The notes under the pieces: model-generated
The model's input: only the letters and a program-made list of their open reading frames with translations
Databases searched by the model: none
What the model was told of the DNA's origin: nothing
Source of the DNA: CAWEQO01 sp963811225
Lineage (GTDB): Bacteria > Chloroflexota > Anaerolineae > Anaerolineales > Anaerolineaceae
NCBI GenBank assembly: GCA_963811225.1
Contig: CAWEQO010000002.1
Span: 496,001-560,000, forward strand
Length of the DNA stretch: 64,000 bases
Reading direction: 5' to 3'
Made by a program: the position numbers and the translations under genes
Shown here: piece after piece, positions 63,050 through 64,000 of the stretch
Numbering within the stretch: the first letter of the stretch is position 1
How the letters are laid out: every line of letters starts with the position of its first letter

Positions 63050-63646
63050 ATGGTTGAAAGCCATTCAAAATTGAGGTCGTCAACCGTTATAAGCTTCCAC
63101 GACCTGAGTGGGGAGGAGTTGGAGGCGCTCAAGGATCAGGTGGTAGCAGTATATGCGGCTGCGTTTGCGGGAGAGCCTTACAACCGTACCACTGAGGTGG
63201 TGATTGATTTCGCCGACACGCTGCCGCGCCACGCCAGGCGAGACTCCTTTCGCCTGATTGCCGCCCGCGACGACGGCACCGGGCGGATTGTCGGCTTCGA
63301 TTACGGCTACACTGCCATGCCTGGGCAGTGGTGGTACGACGTGGTCGCCTCGGTGATGGGGTCCGAACAGCGGGGTCGCTGGCTGAAAGACGCCTTCGAG
63401 CTGACCGAGCTGGCGGTGCTGCCGGATTACCAGGGGCACGGCATCGGCGGGCGGCTGCACGACCAGCTGTTGGAAGGCTTGCCATTCGCTACGGCGGTGC
63501 TGTCTACCATTCGCATGGAGACACCTGCATTCCACCTATACCACAAGCGCGGCTGGGTGACCCTGCTGGATCAGATCATGTTCCCGAATGTGCGGAAGCC
63601 CTACCGGATTATGGGGTTGGATTTAAAAAAAGGGAAAAGAGAATAA
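63050..63646 (+). CDS. GNAT family N-acetyltransferase
   Basis: A 198-residue protein. Strand 4 and the acetyl-CoA loop are visible as FELTELAVLPDYQGHGIGGR (Q-x-x-G-x-G at ~residues 132-138), followed by LHDQLLEGLPFATAVLSTI and the FHLYHKRGWVTLLDQ motif. It is a typical single-domain GNAT; the acceptor is unknown. The ATG at 63050 follows GTGAGGAG. It ends 3 nt before a hairpin terminator shared with the convergent gene. Confidence 0.87.
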   Translation: MVESHSKLRSSTVISFHDLSGEELEALKDQVVAVYAAAFAGEPYNRTTEVVIDFADTLPRHARRDSFRLIAARDDGTGRIVGFDYGYTAMPGQWWYDVVASVMGSEQRGRWLKDAFELTELAVLPDYQGHGIGGRLHDQLLEGLPFATAVLSTIRMETPAFHLYHKRGWVTLLDQIMFPNVRKPYRIMGLDLKKGKRE

Positions 63647-63649
63647 GAG

Positions 63650-63673
63650 AGCAGCCTCCCTTGGGAGGCTGCT
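63650..63673. terminator. Hairpin between convergent genes at the window end
   Basis: AGCAGCCTCCC (63650-63660) pairs with GGGAGGCTGCT (63663-63673). It lies between the GNAT gene (+) and the partial gene (-). Confidence 0.65.
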
Positions 63674-63677
63674 CAGC

Positions 63678-64000
63678 TTAACTTTGTATTGCCGCCCGCT
63701 TTTCCTCCAGGGCACCCTTCAGATTGCGGATGCGCTGCAAGTATTCTGCGGTGGGGCTGCTTGGGTTTTGCAGGTAAAATTCGATCATGTGATCCAAGTC
63801 GCCTATCGTGAGGCTTTCGAAGGCATTCATCAGGGTCCTCTCATTGACGAAACCCACGTAGATGAAGTTGATCTTGCCGATGCGGGCGTAATCGTAGCGC
63901 AGGCGCAGGTAACCGGGCATCCCGGCCACCTCGCTGTTCATCTCGTTTTCCAGCTCTTTTTCCAGCTGGGCGATCTCGTAGTGCAGCAGGCGCTTGGCCG
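63678..64000 (-). CDS. Coiled-coil protein of unknown function, 5' end outside window
   Basis: The frame is open to the window edge, so the N-terminus is missing; about 107 residues are visible. It contains a helical, Glu/Lys-rich segment EIAQLEKELENEM followed by RLRYDYARIGKINFIYVGFV and a C-terminal helix QRIRNLKGALEEKRAAIQS. I do not recognise the family. An internal ATG at 63941 is probably not the start, because the upstream codons read on in frame with the same composition. Confidence 0.6.
   Translation of the reverse strand, partial: AKRLLHYEIAQLEKELENEMNSEVAGMPGYLRLRYDYARIGKINFIYVGFVNERTLMNAFESLTIGDLDHMIEFYLQNPSSPTAEYLQRIRNLKGALEEKRAAIQS

Overview
The window is a GC-rich (about 60%) bacterial chromosome segment. 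Its gene content and style (F420-type flavin/deazaflavin oxidoreductases, DUF3048, DUF4013, M55 peptidase, YtfQ-type sugar transport, YesMN two-component genes, TATACT/TATAAT -10 boxes) suggest a Chloroflexota bacterium, probably class Anaerolineae. That is an inference from gene content; no rRNA or other marker gene is present.

Layout. 1-5 kb: single housekeeping and accessory genes, mostly on the minus strand (membrane protein, MOSC, GNAT, DDN-like oxidoreductase, methyltransferase). 5-6.2 kb: a UvrC-like protein lacking the nuclease half. 6.2-22.7 kb: a long plus-strand exopolysaccharide cluster preceded by a ~500-nt leader that may fold. It holds a Wzz/BY-kinase, an initiating sugar phosphotransferase, a dehydrogenase/aminotransferase/acyltransferase set resembling the WbpB/WbpE/WbpD amino-sugar pathway, glycosyltransferases (one tandemly duplicated), a Wzy-like polymerase, a Wzx-like flippase, ATP-grasp, methyltransferase, FemAB-like and polysaccharide-deacetylase-like genes. 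22.9-28 kb: a GT39-like membrane protein and hypothetical membrane proteins. 28.6-31.6 kb: an unusual GspE-like/GAF/PP2C fusion and a histidine phosphatase. 31.6-52.5 kb: mostly monocistronic metabolic genes separated by very long, nearly perfect hairpins. 53-62.4 kb: a coherent sugar-uptake locus with a YesN/YesM two-component system, two tandem YtfQ-like lipoproteins, a duplicated ATPase and two permeases. The window ends with a PPOX-like protein, a GNAT and a partial coiled-coil gene.

Main discovery candidate: four copies (28.1, 49.4, 50.7 and 51.2 kb) of an apparently non-coding transcription unit. Each has a Pho-box-like direct repeat of two 7-mers separated by 4 nt, then 10-11 nt, then TATACT, then a 160-390 nt gene-free stretch. 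The two ends of that stretch pair in a 12-14 bp stem, and the base pairs covary between copies. All four share an internal C-rich motif CTCCCGCCA (CTTCCGCCA in one). This looks like a family of PhoB-type-regulated small RNAs with an anti-Shine-Dalgarno C-rich patch. One copy carries eight exact tandem 11-nt repeats.

Sequence quality: six genes are broken by single-base insertions. Five of the six breaks coincide with a GAGTTC/GAACTC hexamer that would be GAGTC/GACTC if corrected, which suggests a systematic consensus error (possibly at a modified motif) rather than true pseudogenes.
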